Source: Gemmataceae bacterium (GTDB taxonomy: Bacteria; Planctomycetota; Planctomycetia; Gemmatales; Gemmataceae). Taken from it: a stretch of 64,000 nucleotides of DNA. The DNA lies in NCBI GenBank assembly GCA_901538445.1, contig LR594584.1:2531738-2595737 (forward strand). Reading direction: 5' to 3'. The position numbers were made by a program, and so were the translations under genes. Under the pieces are notes generated by a model, which saw only the letters and a list, made by a program, of their open reading frames with translations, searched no databases and was not told the origin of the DNA. This document shows, piece after piece, positions 42,278-51,235 of the stretch (its first letter is position 1; each line of letters opens with the position of its first letter).

Positions 42278-43660
42278 ATGAGCGACACCCCCGTTCAACT
42301 CAGTTACGACCGCGGAACCGTCGTCGTGTCGGGCGGCCCCGACGGGTTCGCCCCGGCGACGATCCCCGGCGTCCTGTTCGACCCCCGCACGTCCACGCAC
42401 CGCTCGCAGGGGCGGTTCTACCGCGGCATCGTCGAGTACCTGATCCGCGAGAAGCTCCCGTACCAGGACGCGGCCCGCGGGTGGCCGACCGAGCAGACCG
42501 GGTGGAAGCTCAGCGCCGAGCGCGAGCCCCGCGAGTACCAGCGGGCCGCCGTCGCCGCGTGGGCCAAGACCCGCCGCGGGGTCGTCGTTATGCCGACCGG
42601 CACCGGGAAGACGTTCACCGCCTTCATGTGCATCGAGAAGGTCGGCCGGCCGACGCTCGTGGTCACGCCGAAGATCGACCTGATGGTGCAGTGGGCGCAG
42701 GAACTCGAGCGGTCGTTCGGCGTCGCGGTCGGCATGGTCGGGGCCGGCGAGTTCAACTACCAGCCGCTCACCGTCACCACCTACGACTCGGCGTACATCC
42801 ACCTGGAGCGATGGGCGAACCGGTACGGGCTGGTGATCTTCGACGAGTGCCACCACCTGCCGGGCGCGTCGTACATGGAGGCCGCGAACGCCGGCCTGGC
42901 CCCGTTCCGGCTCGGGCTCACCGCGACCCCCGAGCGGGCCGACGGCGGCGACCAGCTCCTCCCGGAACTCGTCGGGCCGATCGTCTACCGGCTCGACATC
43001 AACGACGTGGCCGGCGAGTTCCTCGCCCCCTACGAAGCCCGGCAGGTGTTCGTGGACCTCACGCCCGAAGAGGCCGAGTCGTACCGCAACTGCCGCGAGG
43101 AGTACCGGCGGTTCGTGTCCGAGAAGAACATCTCGATGTCCGGGCCGGACGGGTTCCGCCGGTTCCTGTTCGAGGCGAGCAAGAGCCCCGAGGGGTTCAA
43201 GGCGCTGCGGGCGTACCGCGAGCAGAAGCGGATCGTGCAGGCGGCCGAGGCGAAGTTCAAGCTGCTCGAGGACCTGCTCCGCAAGCACGCGACCGACCGC
43301 ACGCTGATCTTCACCGCCGACAACGCGACCGTGTACCAGATCGCCCGCACGTTCCTCATCCCCGCGATGACGAACCAGACGAAGCCCAAGGAACGCAAGG
43401 CGATCCTGGAGAAGCTCCACTCCGGCGAGTACACGGCGGTGGTGACGTGCCAGGTGCTCAACGAGGGCGTGGACGTGCCCGCCGCGGGCGTCGGCATCGT
43501 GCTCGGCGGCACCGGCAGCGCGACCGAGAACGTGCAGCGGCTCGGCCGCATCCTGCGGAAGCACGGCGACAAGCAGGCGGTGCTCTACGAGGTGATCGCG
43601 AAGGGCACGACCGAGGAGTACGTCTCCGACCGGCGCCGCCAGCACCGCGCCTTCCAGTGA
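42278..43660 (+). CDS. XPB/Rad25-type DNA helicase (superfamily 2)
   Basis: A 460-residue helicase. The N-terminal part (LSYDRGTVVV, then FDPRTSTHRSQGRFYRGIV) resembles the damage-recognition domain of archaeal XPB. Helicase motifs: Walker A MPTGTGKT (105-112), TPKIDLMVQW, motif II DECH (189-192), LTATPER, the C-terminal VVTCQVLNEGVDVPAA and RLGRILRKHGDKQ. The enzyme uses ATP to open DNA in repair or remodelling. In archaea it partners with a Bax1 nuclease of the DUF790 family; a DUF790 gene lies at 33911-35137. The start ATG follows GGGGG. Confidence 0.88.
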   Translation: MSDTPVQLSYDRGTVVVSGGPDGFAPATIPGVLFDPRTSTHRSQGRFYRGIVEYLIREKLPYQDAARGWPTEQTGWKLSAEREPREYQRAAVAAWAKTRRGVVVMPTGTGKTFTAFMCIEKVGRPTLVVTPKIDLMVQWAQELERSFGVAVGMVGAGEFNYQPLTVTTYDSAYIHLERWANRYGLVIFDECHHLPGASYMEAANAGLAPFRLGLTATPERADGGDQLLPELVGPIVYRLDINDVAGEFLAPYEARQVFVDLTPEEAESYRNCREEYRRFVSEKNISMSGPDGFRRFLFEASKSPEGFKALRAYREQKRIVQAAEAKFKLLEDLLRKHATDRTLIFTADNATVYQIARTFLIPAMTNQTKPKERKAILEKLHSGEYTAVVTCQVLNEGVDVPAAGVGIVLGGTGSATENVQRLGRILRKHGDKQAVLYEVIAKGTTEEYVSDRRRQHRAFQ

Positions 43661-43744
43661 CGCCGCGCGTGACAAAATCGCGTGCATTGATTTGACGCGA
43701 CCCCGATCGTTGCACATGTACAGATAGACACGTCTTTGCGTCTG

Positions 43745-43808
43745 GGCGAGCCGTGTGTGTCAACACAGGGGTAAAGCTGAACCCGTGTGTTGACACACAC
43801 GGCTCGCC
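43745..43808. repeat. 28-base-arm inverted repeat (near-perfect palindrome)
   Basis: Arms at 43745-43772 and 43781-43808 pair over 28 bases with a single mismatch and an 8-base loop. The half-site contains TGTGTTGACA and its complement. It lies 84 bases after the XPB stop and 22 bases before the truncated gene at 43831. It could be a terminator, an operator or a repeated intergenic element. Confidence 0.75.
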
Positions 43809-43830
43809 AACTCCCTTCCCAGAGCTTCCC

Positions 43831-44163
43831 ATGCCCGCAACCACCCTGAGCCCGGCGGCCGTGCTGACGCGCGCCGCGGACCTGCGCGCCGAAGGCGCGA
43901 GATGGTCCGCGGTCGCGACGGCCCTCGGCATGGACGTGGGCGATCTGAAGGCACTGTGCCGCGGGAGCCCGGCGTACCAGCGCGCGTTCCGGTTCGCGCG
44001 CCGCGAAGCGGCTCAGGACCGGATGGCCGAAGCCGTCCGAAATGTGCGGCAGGTGCTCCAGGGCGACGACCCGGACGCCGCGTTCCGGGCGGCGGTCCTG
44101 CTCGCGGAAATGTCCCCGGAGCTCGTGCGGCACTCGCGCGCGCTGGTCCGGTCCGCGGCGCGG
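43831..44163 (+). pseudogene. Truncated helix-turn-helix-like gene running into cheA
   Basis: From the ATG at 43831 the plus frame reads like a real protein for about 110 residues: VLTRAADLRAEGARWSAVA, ALGMDVGDLKALCRGSPAYQ, RREAAQDRMAEAVRNVRQVL and DDPDAAFRAAVLLAEMSPEL. This has the shape of a DNA-binding helix-turn-helix followed by helices, as in phage-type or transposon-linked proteins. The frame meets no stop before it enters the antisense of cheA (whose stop is at 44164). It is therefore probably the 5' part of a gene cut by a rearrangement. No Shine-Dalgarno is visible before 43831. Confidence 0.4.
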
Positions 44164-46962
44164 TCACACGGCCGGGCCGATCAGGTCCTCGACGGCCTCG
44201 ATGAACCGGTTGTCGTGGAAGCTGCTCTTGGTGAGGTAGCAGTTCGCGCCGACCTCGAGCCCGCGGGCGCGGTCCTCCTCCCGCTCCTTGTACGACACGA
44301 TGACGACCGGCAGGTCGCGGAGCTTGGCGTCGCTCCGCAGCGCCGTGACGAGCTGGAGCCCCGACATCCGCGGCATGTCGATGTCGCTGACCATGAGGTC
44401 GAACTGGTCCGCCCGGACCTTGTTCCACCCGTCCATGCCGTCCACCGCGACCACCACCTCGTACCCCTTGTTGACCAGCAGTTGCCGCTCGACCTCGCGG
44501 ACCGTGATCGAGTCGTCCACGATCAGCACGCGCTTCTTCTGGGCGCGGCCGAGGGGCCGGGTGTCGCACCGGCTCAGTGCCCCCGTCTGGATGTACTGGT
44601 CCATCGAACGGAGCAGGTCCTCGACGTCCACGATGAGGACGGGCGAGCCGTCGTCGAGGATCGCCGCGGCGCTCAGGTTCGGCACCTTCCCGAGCCGCGG
44701 GTCGAGCGTGCGGACCACGAGGTCCTGCTCGCCGCGGAACGAGTCCACCACGAGGCCGTAGGTGCCGGTGGTGTCGCTCAGCAGCACGACGGCGAGTTCC
44801 TCGCCCGGCGACGGCGTCGCGGGCAGGTCGAGGAGCTGGGTCGCGACGACGAGCCCGACGTTCTGCCCGTCCACCGCGACGAACTGGCGGTGCTCCAGCG
44901 ACTTCACGGCGGTCCGCGGGACGCGGAGCAGCCGGTCGATGCGGTTGTGGGGGAACGCGTAGGGCTCGCCCGCGGCGTTCACCACGACGGCGCGAATGAC
45001 CGAGAGCGTGAGCGGCAGTTGCATGTGGAACGTGGTCCCGCGGCCGGCCTGCGACGAGACCCGGACGCTCCCGCCGACCCTGCGGATGGTGTCCTGCACC
45101 ACGTCGAGCCCGACCCCGCGGCCCGAGAACTCCGTCACGGCCGTTGCGGTGCTGAACCCGGGGAGGAACAGGAACTCGAGCAGCTCCGCCTCGGTCATCT
45201 GGCGCACGACGTCGGCCGCGTTGAGCCCGCGGTCCACGATCTTCTTGCGGAGCCGGTCGAGGTTCACGCCGCCGCCGTCGTCGGTGATGGTGACCTGCAA
45301 CATGCCGGCCCGGTGCCGGGCCTCGAGGCGAATGGTCCCGCACGCGGGCTTGCCGGCCGCGACCCGCACCTCGGTGGACTCGACGCCGTGATCGACCGCG
45401 TTGCGGATCAGGTGCGACAGCGGCGACTCCAGCTTCTCCAGGATGTCCCGATCGACCTCCGTCTTCTCCCCCTCGACGACGAGCTTGGCCTCCTTGCCGA
45501 GCGTGCGGGCCATGTCGCGGACCATCCGCGGGAGCCCGTGGACGCCGTCGCCGAACGGCCGCATCCGGCTGACGATCACCTCGCGGTACAGGCGGGTGTT
45601 GAGGTCCTCGCCGCGGGCCGCGTGGTCGTCGAAGTCGGCGGCCTTGTCGTTGAGCGACGCGCGGCAGTCGGCGGCCTGGCGGCGGGCCTCGGCGATCATC
45701 CGGCCGAGTTCCGCGGTGTCGGTGCCGGCGGCCGCGGCGTGGAACGCGCTGTCGAGCATGACCGCGAGCGCGTCGTGCTGCTTCCGCAGGCTCAACAGCG
45801 ACGCGGAGAACGACGGGAGCCACCGGGCCTGGACGAGCGACTCGCCCGCGAGCCCCATGAGTCGGTTCAGGCTCTGCGCCGTGACCCGGACGACCGCCTC
45901 GGCGGGAGCGGGTTCGGCCCGCGGGGCCGCGTGGACCTCGGCAGCGACCGGGGCCGCGGGAACGGGGACCGGTGCGGTCACCTGCACCGCGAGCACGGCG
46001 GGTGGTGCCTCGGCAACTTGTGTGGAAGGCTGGAGGTCTGCGCTGGTGTTTGCTACGGGGGGCGGGGCCGCCGCGGCGCGCTCGAAGACCTCGGCGATGT
46101 CGGTCAGCGCGGGTGTCGCTTCCGCGACCCACGTGGCGAACGTCTCGTCGTCGGTGCCGATCGCGCCGGCGAGCGTGGAGGTCGTATACCCGAGCCACTG
46201 CGCCGCCCCGGGGTCCGCCCCGCGGTCGCCCGCGGCCGCGAAGTACGCGGACGCCGCTGCGGCGACCCGGTCCACGGGCTGGCACTTGATGAGCCGGGCA
46301 GCGCCGCGGATCTGCTGGAGGCACTCGGTCGCCTCCTCGGGCTTCGCGGCGTCGAGCACGAGCAGGTTCGACCGCAGCTCCTCGCGGAACATGTCGGTCA
46401 TCGAGTAGCTCGCCGGCAGTTGCAGCGGCGCGGTGGGGATCACCGCAGTTGCGAACTGCGGCACCGGCGGGAACGCGCTCGTTGCGGGCGGCGGGGCAAC
46501 GGGGGCCGCGGCGGGGGGGTCGACCTTCGGAGCGGCCTGCGGTTGCGCCTGCGGGCGCGGCTTGCCGGCGGCCATCGCGACAAACACGGGGTCGAGCGCC
46601 TCAACGGCGGCCGCGTTCGTGACCGCCCAGGAACTCACGGTCGATGGCGACAGGTCCGCGAGCCCCCGGAGCACGTCGGACCCGCGGAGCAGCGCGTCGA
46701 TGTCGGCCGCGGTCAGCCGGATCTGGCCGTTCTGCGCCGCGACGAGGGCGTCCTCCATGACGTGCGCGAGCCGCACCCCGAGGTCGATGCCGACGATGCG
46801 GCACGCGCCCTTGATCGAGTGCGCGCCCCGCATGAGCGGCTCGATCCGGGTCGGGTTCCCGGGGTCGCCCTCGACGTCGAGGAGCCCGCGGGAGAGCGTG
46901 TCGGTGTGGGTCCGCACCTCTTCGCGGAACAGGTCGAACAGGCCCGCGTCGATTCCGGTCAT
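44164..46962 (-). CDS. cheA: Hybrid CheA histidine kinase with C-terminal receiver (WspE-like)
   Basis: A 932-residue cytoplasmic kinase. HPt domain at 1-110 with phospho-acceptor His48 in RGAHSIKGACRIVG; a second HPt-like segment near 190-300 lacks the His. After linkers come dimerisation and HATPase domains (LESPLSHLIRNAVDHGVES, ITDDGGGVNLDRL, FSGRGVGLDVVQDT), a CheW-like domain and a receiver at about 808-930 (VLIVDDSITVREVE, Asp860 in VSDIDMPRMSG, LTKSS). It should phosphorylate the receiver-PP2C protein and CheB in response to the MCP. The ATG overlaps the stop of the upstream CheW by four bases, giving tight coupling. Confidence 0.93.
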   Translation of the reverse strand: MTGIDAGLFDLFREEVRTHTDTLSRGLLDVEGDPGNPTRIEPLMRGAHSIKGACRIVGIDLGVRLAHVMEDALVAAQNGQIRLTAADIDALLRGSDVLRGLADLSPSTVSSWAVTNAAAVEALDPVFVAMAAGKPRPQAQPQAAPKVDPPAAAPVAPPPATSAFPPVPQFATAVIPTAPLQLPASYSMTDMFREELRSNLLVLDAAKPEEATECLQQIRGAARLIKCQPVDRVAAAASAYFAAAGDRGADPGAAQWLGYTTSTLAGAIGTDDETFATWVAEATPALTDIAEVFERAAAAPPPVANTSADLQPSTQVAEAPPAVLAVQVTAPVPVPAAPVAAEVHAAPRAEPAPAEAVVRVTAQSLNRLMGLAGESLVQARWLPSFSASLLSLRKQHDALAVMLDSAFHAAAAGTDTAELGRMIAEARRQAADCRASLNDKAADFDDHAARGEDLNTRLYREVIVSRMRPFGDGVHGLPRMVRDMARTLGKEAKLVVEGEKTEVDRDILEKLESPLSHLIRNAVDHGVESTEVRVAAGKPACGTIRLEARHRAGMLQVTITDDGGGVNLDRLRKKIVDRGLNAADVVRQMTEAELLEFLFLPGFSTATAVTEFSGRGVGLDVVQDTIRRVGGSVRVSSQAGRGTTFHMQLPLTLSVIRAVVVNAAGEPYAFPHNRIDRLLRVPRTAVKSLEHRQFVAVDGQNVGLVVATQLLDLPATPSPGEELAVVLLSDTTGTYGLVVDSFRGEQDLVVRTLDPRLGKVPNLSAAAILDDGSPVLIVDVEDLLRSMDQYIQTGALSRCDTRPLGRAQKKRVLIVDDSITVREVERQLLVNKGYEVVVAVDGMDGWNKVRADQFDLMVSDIDMPRMSGLQLVTALRSDAKLRDLPVVIVSYKEREEDRARGLEVGANCYLTKSSFHDNRFIEAVEDLIGPAV

Positions 46963-47624
46963 CGGATGCGCTCCCGGACGGTCTGGAACACGCGGGCGTC
47001 GTCGAGCAGCCCGACCGGGCGCTTGTCGAGCCGGAACACGCCGCGGGTGAGCTTGGTGTGCGCCCGGGTCAGCGTCGGGGCCGGCGGGGTCAGGCTGTGG
47101 CCCGGCACCCGGTGGACCTGGTCAACCTCGTCGGCCGCGAACGCCCACCCCTCGGTGTCCCGGCGGACCACGATGAGCCGCGGGCTCGGGTCGCCCGACC
47201 GGTGCTCGTGCGCCGCCACGCCCAGGAGCAGGTCGAGCCGGACGCACAGGTGCAACTCCCCGCGGATGTTCACCAGCCCCGCGAGCAGGCCGCCGCGGTG
47301 CGGGATGCGGTGCGGGCTCCGCGGGCGGGTGACCTCGACGAGAACGCCGACGGGGAGCGCGAGCCACTCGTCGCCGAGCCGGAACACGAGGACGCTGAGC
47401 TGGTCCGACGCGGCCCGCTCCTCGGCGTCGGAGAGCCGGACGGTCCACTCGTCGAGGTAGTCGGGCGGCGACGGCACGTCGAGGAACCGGCGGCCCGCCG
47501 CGGCGAACACCGGGCAGTTGTGGCAGTGCGTGACCTTCTCGAGTTCCGGGCACGTGCGGTCGCCGCGGACCCCGATCCGGTTCCAGCACACGTCGTTGGC
47601 CGCCACGGGCAGGGCCATGTTCAC
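46959..47624 (-). CDS. cheW: CheW-type coupling protein (WspD-like)
   Basis: A 221-residue coupling protein. It begins with a cysteine cluster, CWNRIGVRGDRTCPELEKV then HCHNCPVF (Cys13, Cys25, Cys34, Cys37), a hallmark I associate with WspD proteins and possibly a metal site. The CheW domain follows (LSVLVFRLGDEWLALPVGVL, LAGLVNIRGELHLCVRLD). GTG at 47624 has GGGAGG seven bases before it and overlaps the cheR stop by four bases. An ATG two codons later is possible. It should link the MCP to CheA. Confidence 0.88.
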   Translation of the reverse strand: MNMALPVAANDVCWNRIGVRGDRTCPELEKVTHCHNCPVFAAAGRRFLDVPSPPDYLDEWTVRLSDAEERAASDQLSVLVFRLGDEWLALPVGVLVEVTRPRSPHRIPHRGGLLAGLVNIRGELHLCVRLDLLLGVAAHEHRSGDPSPRLIVVRRDTEGWAFAADEVDQVHRVPGHSLTPPAPTLTRAHTKLTRGVFRLDKRPVGLLDDARVFQTVRERIR

Positions 47625-48859
47625 GGTGCGTCCTCCCGGGACAGCCGCGCCAGCCGGCGGCGGAGCGCCGCGGCCTGCGCCGCGTTCCCCTTGCGGTCGG
47701 TGATCACGATCATCTGTTCCAGCGCCTCGACACAATCCGGGTCCAGGTACAGCGCCCGGCGGAACGCTTCCGCGGCCGCGTCCGCCCGCCCCTGTGCGAG
47801 TTCGATTGTCCCGAGGAGCGCGTGGAGCGCGGCCGACGCGGGGGCGTCCTTGAGCATCCGCTCGCACGCGAGACGCGCATCGTCGAGGCGCCCGGCATCG
47901 GCGAGCGCTCGCGCTGCTTCGAGCGACGCCGGCTTCGGTTGCACCGTGACCACCGGCCCGGTCACCACGGCGGGCGGCTCGGCGACCGGCGGCCGCGGAA
48001 CCGGTTCGGGGCGCGGCCGCGGGGCCCGGAATTCCGGGGGCGAAACGGTGACCGCAACGGCCGGGGCCGGGGCCGCGCGACGGTACAGGCCCCAGTCGCC
48101 ACTCGCCGCGAACTGGCCGGGGGGCAGGCGATCCGCTTCACCGGGCGTCAGGCACAACATTCCGTCGGGGGCGAGCAGGCGGTCGAGCGACGCCATCGCT
48201 TTGCGGCGGCCCTCGGGGGTCAGGTAGATGAACACGTTCCGGCAGAAGATGACGTCGTACTGCGGTTCGTCGCCCAGGAACCCGGGGTCGGTGAGGTTCG
48301 CGTGGCGGAACCGGACCTGTCGCCGCAGGTGCGGGAGGAGCTCCCACTGCTCGCCAACGGACCGGAAGTTCGCCGGGCGGATGTCCGGCCCGGTCTCGCG
48401 GAACGAAAAGTTCGGATACCGCGCCGCGGCCGCCCGCTCCAGGTGCCGGGCCGAGACGTCCACGGCGTCGATCGAGTACGCGTCCGGCGGGACGAACCCC
48501 TCGTGGCACGCGATGGCAACCGAGTACGGCTCCTCGCCGGTGCTGCACGGGGCGCTGAGGACGCGGGCACCCTGCCCCGGCGGCCGGGCCGCGGCGCGAA
48601 CCGCGACGAACTCGGCGACCCGGTCGAAGAGTTGGCGGCCGCCGCGGAAGAACCACGACTCGGGCACCGCCAGTTCGACGCCGAGCGCCCCGGCCTCGGC
48701 CGGGTCGAGTGCGAGCAGCCCGGCGTACTCGGCCTGGGACGCGGCCCCCCGCGCCTTCATCCGCACCTGCACCGCCTGGTGCAGCGCGGACAGGCCCAGG
48801 GACGCGGGGTCCATGCCGAGCCGCTCGCGGACGACTGCTTCCACCCCAATGAGGCTCAT
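47621..48859 (-). CDS. cheR: CheR methyltransferase with C-terminal TPR (WspC-like)
   Basis: A 412-residue enzyme that methylates MCP glutamates with S-adenosylmethionine. The CheR N-domain (1-75) ends PESWFFRGGRQL; the methyltransferase domain has VLSAPCSTGEEPYS (about 100-113) and YDVIFCRNVFIYLTPEGRRK. A proline-rich linker (about 285-325) leads to TPR repeats (ALADAGRLDDARLACERML, ALHALLGTIELAQGRADAAA). The TPR tail is usual for WspC-type CheR, which docks without an MCP pentapeptide. The ATG overlaps the stop of the preceding CheW gene by four bases. Confidence 0.92.
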   Translation of the reverse strand: MSLIGVEAVVRERLGMDPASLGLSALHQAVQVRMKARGAASQAEYAGLLALDPAEAGALGVELAVPESWFFRGGRQLFDRVAEFVAVRAAARPPGQGARVLSAPCSTGEEPYSVAIACHEGFVPPDAYSIDAVDVSARHLERAAAARYPNFSFRETGPDIRPANFRSVGEQWELLPHLRRQVRFRHANLTDPGFLGDEPQYDVIFCRNVFIYLTPEGRRKAMASLDRLLAPDGMLCLTPGEADRLPPGQFAASGDWGLYRRAAPAPAVAVTVSPPEFRAPRPRPEPVPRPPVAEPPAVVTGPVVTVQPKPASLEAARALADAGRLDDARLACERMLKDAPASAALHALLGTIELAQGRADAAAEAFRRALYLDPDCVEALEQMIVITDRKGNAAQAAALRRRLARLSREDAP

Positions 48860-49311
48860 CCATGAACCCCCGCGGCGATCGCACCACCGGAGCCGGACGC
48901 GATCTGGGCCAGCAGCGCCTCGGGGTTCAGGACGCGGATGATCCCGTGCCCGTCGGGTAGCGCCGGCCCGAGCCCGAGGTGGCCCGGCCCGACAGCCCCG
49001 AGCGCGTCCGTCGGAACCTCGCGGATCTCCGCCACCTGCGTGGCGAGCAGCCCGACGAGCGAGTCCGGCGCGTCGGCCGGCCACGGGAACAGAATGATGC
49101 GGCTGCTCAGGTGCGGCGGGCACTCGCCCGCGCCCGTGAGCCGGTGCAGGTCCACGACCGGGACGACGTGCCCGCGGTACACGAACACGCCGGCGAGCCA
49201 CGCGGGCGCACCGGTCACCAGGGACAGTTGCACCCGCGGCACGACCTCGCGGACGCGGCGCACGTCCACGGCGACGGTGTCGCGACCGACCTGGAACATG
49301 AGCGCGAGCAT
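48856..49311 (-). CDS. cheW: CheW-type coupling protein (WspB-like)
   Basis: A 151-residue CheW-domain protein: LMFQVGRDTVAVDVRRVREV, then WLAGVFVYRGHVVPVVDLHR and LVGLLATQVAEIREV are typical. It should couple the MCP at 49425-51083 to the CheA kinase. The frame also opens at GTG 49323, four codons earlier, but the ATG at 49311 gives the usual N-terminus. It lies 113 bases after the MCP stop, and its stop overlaps the cheR start. Confidence 0.88.
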   Translation of the reverse strand: MLALMFQVGRDTVAVDVRRVREVVPRVQLSLVTGAPAWLAGVFVYRGHVVPVVDLHRLTGAGECPPHLSSRIILFPWPADAPDSLVGLLATQVAEIREVPTDALGAVGPGHLGLGPALPDGHGIIRVLNPEALLAQIASGSGGAIAAGVHG

Positions 49312-49424
49312 GGTCCGTCTCACAGCTTCAGGTCACCACGCCGTCAGGCCCTCAGGTCGCACAGTGGGAGCGGGGCCCTGCCGGACTCGACGACCTGATG
49401 ACTCCCGAACTTGACGACACAGCG

Positions 49425-51083
49425 TCAGGTCTTGAACTGGCAGATCTCCGCGTTCAGCCCCTCGACCGAGCTGCGGAGGTGGGTCGTGGCCTTCTCGAAC
49501 TCGTGGATCGACTGCACCGTGCGGCGGGCGACCTCCGAGATCTGCCCCATCGCGTCGTTGATCTGCGACGCCCCGATCGACTGGTTCTTCATCCCGTCGT
49601 TGACGAGCTGGAACCGGCCGCTGAGCCCCTGGACCTCGGTGATGATCTCCCAGGTCATCTGGTTGATCTTCGTCACCTGGCCGACCCCGGACCGGACCTC
49701 GTCGGCGAACTTGTCCATCTGCATGACGCCGGCCGAGACCGCGTCCTGCATCTGCTTCACCATGGTCTCGATGTCGAGGGTGGCGACCGCGGTCTGGTCG
49801 GCGAGGCGGCGGATCTCGCGGGCCACGACGAGGAACCCGCGGCCGTACTCCCCGGCCTTCTCGGCCTCGATGGCCGCGTTGATCGACAGCAGGTTGGTCT
49901 GGTCCGCGACCTTCGTGATCGTGGTGACCACCGCGTTGATGCTGTCGGCCTTCTCCCGGATCATGTTGAGCCGGGCCGACACGGACGCGGTCGACTCGAC
50001 GAGTTGCTTCATTTCGGCGGCCATCTTGGTCGTGTTGTTCCGGCCGTTCGTCGCCAGCTCCGCGGCGTGGGCGGCCGACGTGCTCACCTCGGTCATCGTG
50101 CCCGACAGGTCCTTGCTGGTGGCGGAGATCTCGCGGACCGACGCGGCGACCTGGGTGGTCGAGGCGCTCAGGTTGTTGACCGTCTGCTCCTGGTTCCGGG
50201 CCGTGGCGGCGATCTCGGACGCGACCGAGAGGAGCTGGATGCTGGACTCGCGGGCCTTGCCGACGATGCCCTGGATCTTGCTCACCAGCGCGTTGATCCC
50301 CTCGGCGAGCTGGCCCAGTTCGTCCCGCGAGGTGACCGGGATCCGGGCCGTCAGGTCGCTGGCCCCGCTCGCCAGTTCCCTGACCCGTGCGTTCAGCCCG
50401 TTCGTTGCGTTGATGATGCTCCGGGCGACGACGAACTTGGTCAGCACCAGGAAGATCACGGCGAGGCTGCTCACGATGATGTTGGTGGCGCTCCAGAAGT
50501 GGACCTTTGCCGCCGCCTCCCGGCGCTCATGGGCGAGTTCGTCGCGGGTCAGCGCCGTGAGCCGCTCGTTGATCCTGCGGAGGTCGTGGAACCGCGCGCC
50601 GATCTCGCGGAGAACGCGTGTGATCTCGGCCTGTTCGACGGGCTCTTTGCGGGCCGCGCGCTCCAGAAGGGGAACGTACCGGGTCGCGGTGAGGGCGAAG
50701 AACTCGTCCGCCTTGTCGCCGACCTCCCGTTCGAGGAGCCGGCGGGCTTCTCCGTCGGGGAGCGTGCGGAGCCGGTTCTCGCGCGCCGTTCGGAACGTGG
50801 TCTCGCCCGCTCGCACTTGTTGCACGACACGGGCGATCTCCTCCGGCCGCTTCTCGGTCTCGGCCTCCTGGAGGGAGACGTACAACAGGGTGGGAACGAA
50901 AACGGCCGGCTCGACCTCCGACAGGAACTCGGCTTGTTGTACCATCTGTGCGTCCAGAGCGCCACCGATCGAGAACCGGGCCTGGACGTACAGACCAATT
51001 CCGAGTGCGATCCCGACCGCCAGCAGGGTTGCCGGGATGAGGCTGTAGAGCTTCACGCGGATCGTTGTGGTGTACCCGAACAT
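49425..51083 (-). CDS. Methyl-accepting chemotaxis protein (WspA-like)
   Basis: A 552-residue membrane receptor. TM1 is at about 14-35 (IPATLLAVGIALGIGLYV), a periplasmic helical domain spans 36-195, TM2 is at about 198-220, and HAMP at about 221-272 (ARVRELASGASDLTARIPVT). The long coiled-coil signalling domain has the hairpin tip VADQTNLLSINAAIEAEKAG, continuing EYGRGFLVVAREIRRLADQT. The tip residues GEYG and TAVATLDIE after it resemble those of WspA and not flagellar MCPs. No C-terminal CheR-binding pentapeptide is present, consistent with the TPR-type CheR. The ligand is unknown. Confidence 0.92.
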   Translation of the reverse strand: MFGYTTTIRVKLYSLIPATLLAVGIALGIGLYVQARFSIGGALDAQMVQQAEFLSEVEPAVFVPTLLYVSLQEAETEKRPEEIARVVQQVRAGETTFRTARENRLRTLPDGEARRLLEREVGDKADEFFALTATRYVPLLERAARKEPVEQAEITRVLREIGARFHDLRRINERLTALTRDELAHERREAAAKVHFWSATNIIVSSLAVIFLVLTKFVVARSIINATNGLNARVRELASGASDLTARIPVTSRDELGQLAEGINALVSKIQGIVGKARESSIQLLSVASEIAATARNQEQTVNNLSASTTQVAASVREISATSKDLSGTMTEVSTSAAHAAELATNGRNNTTKMAAEMKQLVESTASVSARLNMIREKADSINAVVTTITKVADQTNLLSINAAIEAEKAGEYGRGFLVVAREIRRLADQTAVATLDIETMVKQMQDAVSAGVMQMDKFADEVRSGVGQVTKINQMTWEIITEVQGLSGRFQLVNDGMKNQSIGASQINDAMGQISEVARRTVQSIHEFEKATTHLRSSVEGLNAEICQFKT

Positions 51084-51235
51084 GCGGGGGGCTCGTGGGG
51101 TTCGCCCTGTGGGGGTTCACCCTGAGTGTACCAACCGCCGTCGAGAGGTGATTCGCCATGTTGCCCATTTCGCCCCGCCGCCCGCACGGGGCACCGGAAA
51201 AATCGGTGCGGGGCGCACGGCCGGCACTGACGGTC

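Noticed and set aside
43753-47460. A plus-strand open frame of about 1235 codons across cheA
   Set aside because: Only the part before 44164 looks like protein; the rest mirrors cheA codons. I kept just the 43831-44163 part as a truncated gene.
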